A DNA stretch of 64,000 bases from Endozoicomonas montiporae CL-33 (GTDB taxonomy: Bacteria > Pseudomonadota > Gammaproteobacteria > Pseudomonadales > Endozoicomonadaceae): NCBI RefSeq assembly GCF_001583435.1, contig NZ_CP013251.1, forward strand, positions 3,857,215-3,921,214, written 5' to 3'. The position numbers were made by a program, and so were the translations under genes. Shown piece by piece: positions 63,771-64,000 of the stretch (position 1 is the stretch's first letter; every line of letters begins with the position of its first letter). The notes under the pieces were generated by a model. It did not search any database. It was given only the letters and a program-made list of their open reading frames with translations, and was not told where the DNA came from.

Positions 63771-64000
63771 AGCAGGCATACCTGATCGTAGTGATAGGAT
63801 ATAGGGACAAGAGAAAAGAAAGAGGCTGACAAGACGTCAGCCCATTAGATTGTAGAACAGATCATTTATATTTTTATTTTTCAGTAACTTATATTAAAAG
63901 CAACATCGTACAGACAAGAACTTAACGAAATAGCTCCCCGCATTGCTCCCCGTTTTTGTCGGACTGTACCGGTAATCCATGGAATAATGATCAGCCAATT
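63771..64000. other. Right-edge spacer with hairpin
   Basis: GGCTGAC (63824-63830) pairs with GTCAGCC (63836-63842); on the minus strand this is followed by a TCTTTCTTTTCTC tract, so it is a plausible terminator for a minus-strand gene beyond the right edge. The rest is AT-rich and gene-free as far as can be seen. Confidence 0.5.

Overview
The window reads as a chromosomal segment of a marine gammaproteobacterium. The smc-zipA-ligA order, the PA4642-family and YheU-type small proteins, LpxL, a Puu/Pot polyamine locus, and many insertion sequences and short palindromic elements fit an Oceanospirillales/Endozoicomonas-type symbiont. That assignment is inference from gene content; there is no rRNA marker. 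No tRNA, rRNA, CRISPR array, prophage or replication origin was recognised.

Layout. 1-3.5 kb: the 5' part of an N-acyl-D-amino-acid deacylase, an IS3-family element that replaces the middle of a metallo-beta-lactamase-fold gene, and an orphan secreted protein. 3.7-7.1 kb: a three-gene NrtA/NrtB/NrtD-type ABC importer, followed by a divergent enolase. 8.6-14.4 kb: an AbgT-family transporter, a low-complexity acidic secreted protein, a decayed photolyase/cryptochrome fragment bracketed by two mobile miniature elements, a STAS protein and an ion-transporter-superfamily permease. 14.7-36.5 kb: a HAD phosphatase and a large polyamine island. The island holds puuB-puuC on the minus strand, diverging from aminotransferase(pseudo)-puuA-aminotransferase(IS-split)-potFGH-[IS]-potI-puuR on the plus strand. 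It is followed by a NYN-domain gene, a small orphan, a second PuuA-like glutamylpolyamine synthetase and a second AbgT transporter. 36.6-39.7 kb: purine and pyrimidine salvage (uraA, upp, hpt). 39.7-49 kb: a coiled-coil effector-like protein, an amino-acid permease, several small housekeeping genes, a MerR-methyltransferase fusion and a GNAT gene lying between two inverted copies of one miniature element, then a dicarboxylate/glutamate symporter. 49-64 kb: lpxL, trmO, a large secreted orphan, yheU, and the compact minus-strand run smc-zipA-ligA-SLT lipoprotein-YdgA-like, ending in another secreted orphan.

How the genes work together. The polyamine island would import putrescine (PotFGHI), glutamylate it (PuuA), oxidise it (PuuB) and dehydrogenate it (PuuC) under a PuuR-like repressor. 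Both class-III aminotransferases in the island are broken, one by point and indel lesions and one by an IS1380-type insertion, so any direct transamination route is lost while the glutamylation route looks intact. No PuuD hydrolase is seen here.

Mobile DNA is the dominant theme. Element ends could be set to the base for one IS3-type and two IS1380-type elements (the IS1380 pair with 5-bp target duplications). A 180-bp miniature element has Tn5/IS50-like 19-bp ends and a 9-bp target duplication. At least three copies of a family sharing the ATACCAATTCC terminus are also present, plus two further palindromic elements around the symporter gene. No clear new defence or biosynthetic system is visible. 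The best leads are the inverted-repeat-bounded MerR-methyltransferase/GNAT segment, the Tn5-like miniature element, the effector-like protein, and the IS that exactly rebuilds the potI start codon.
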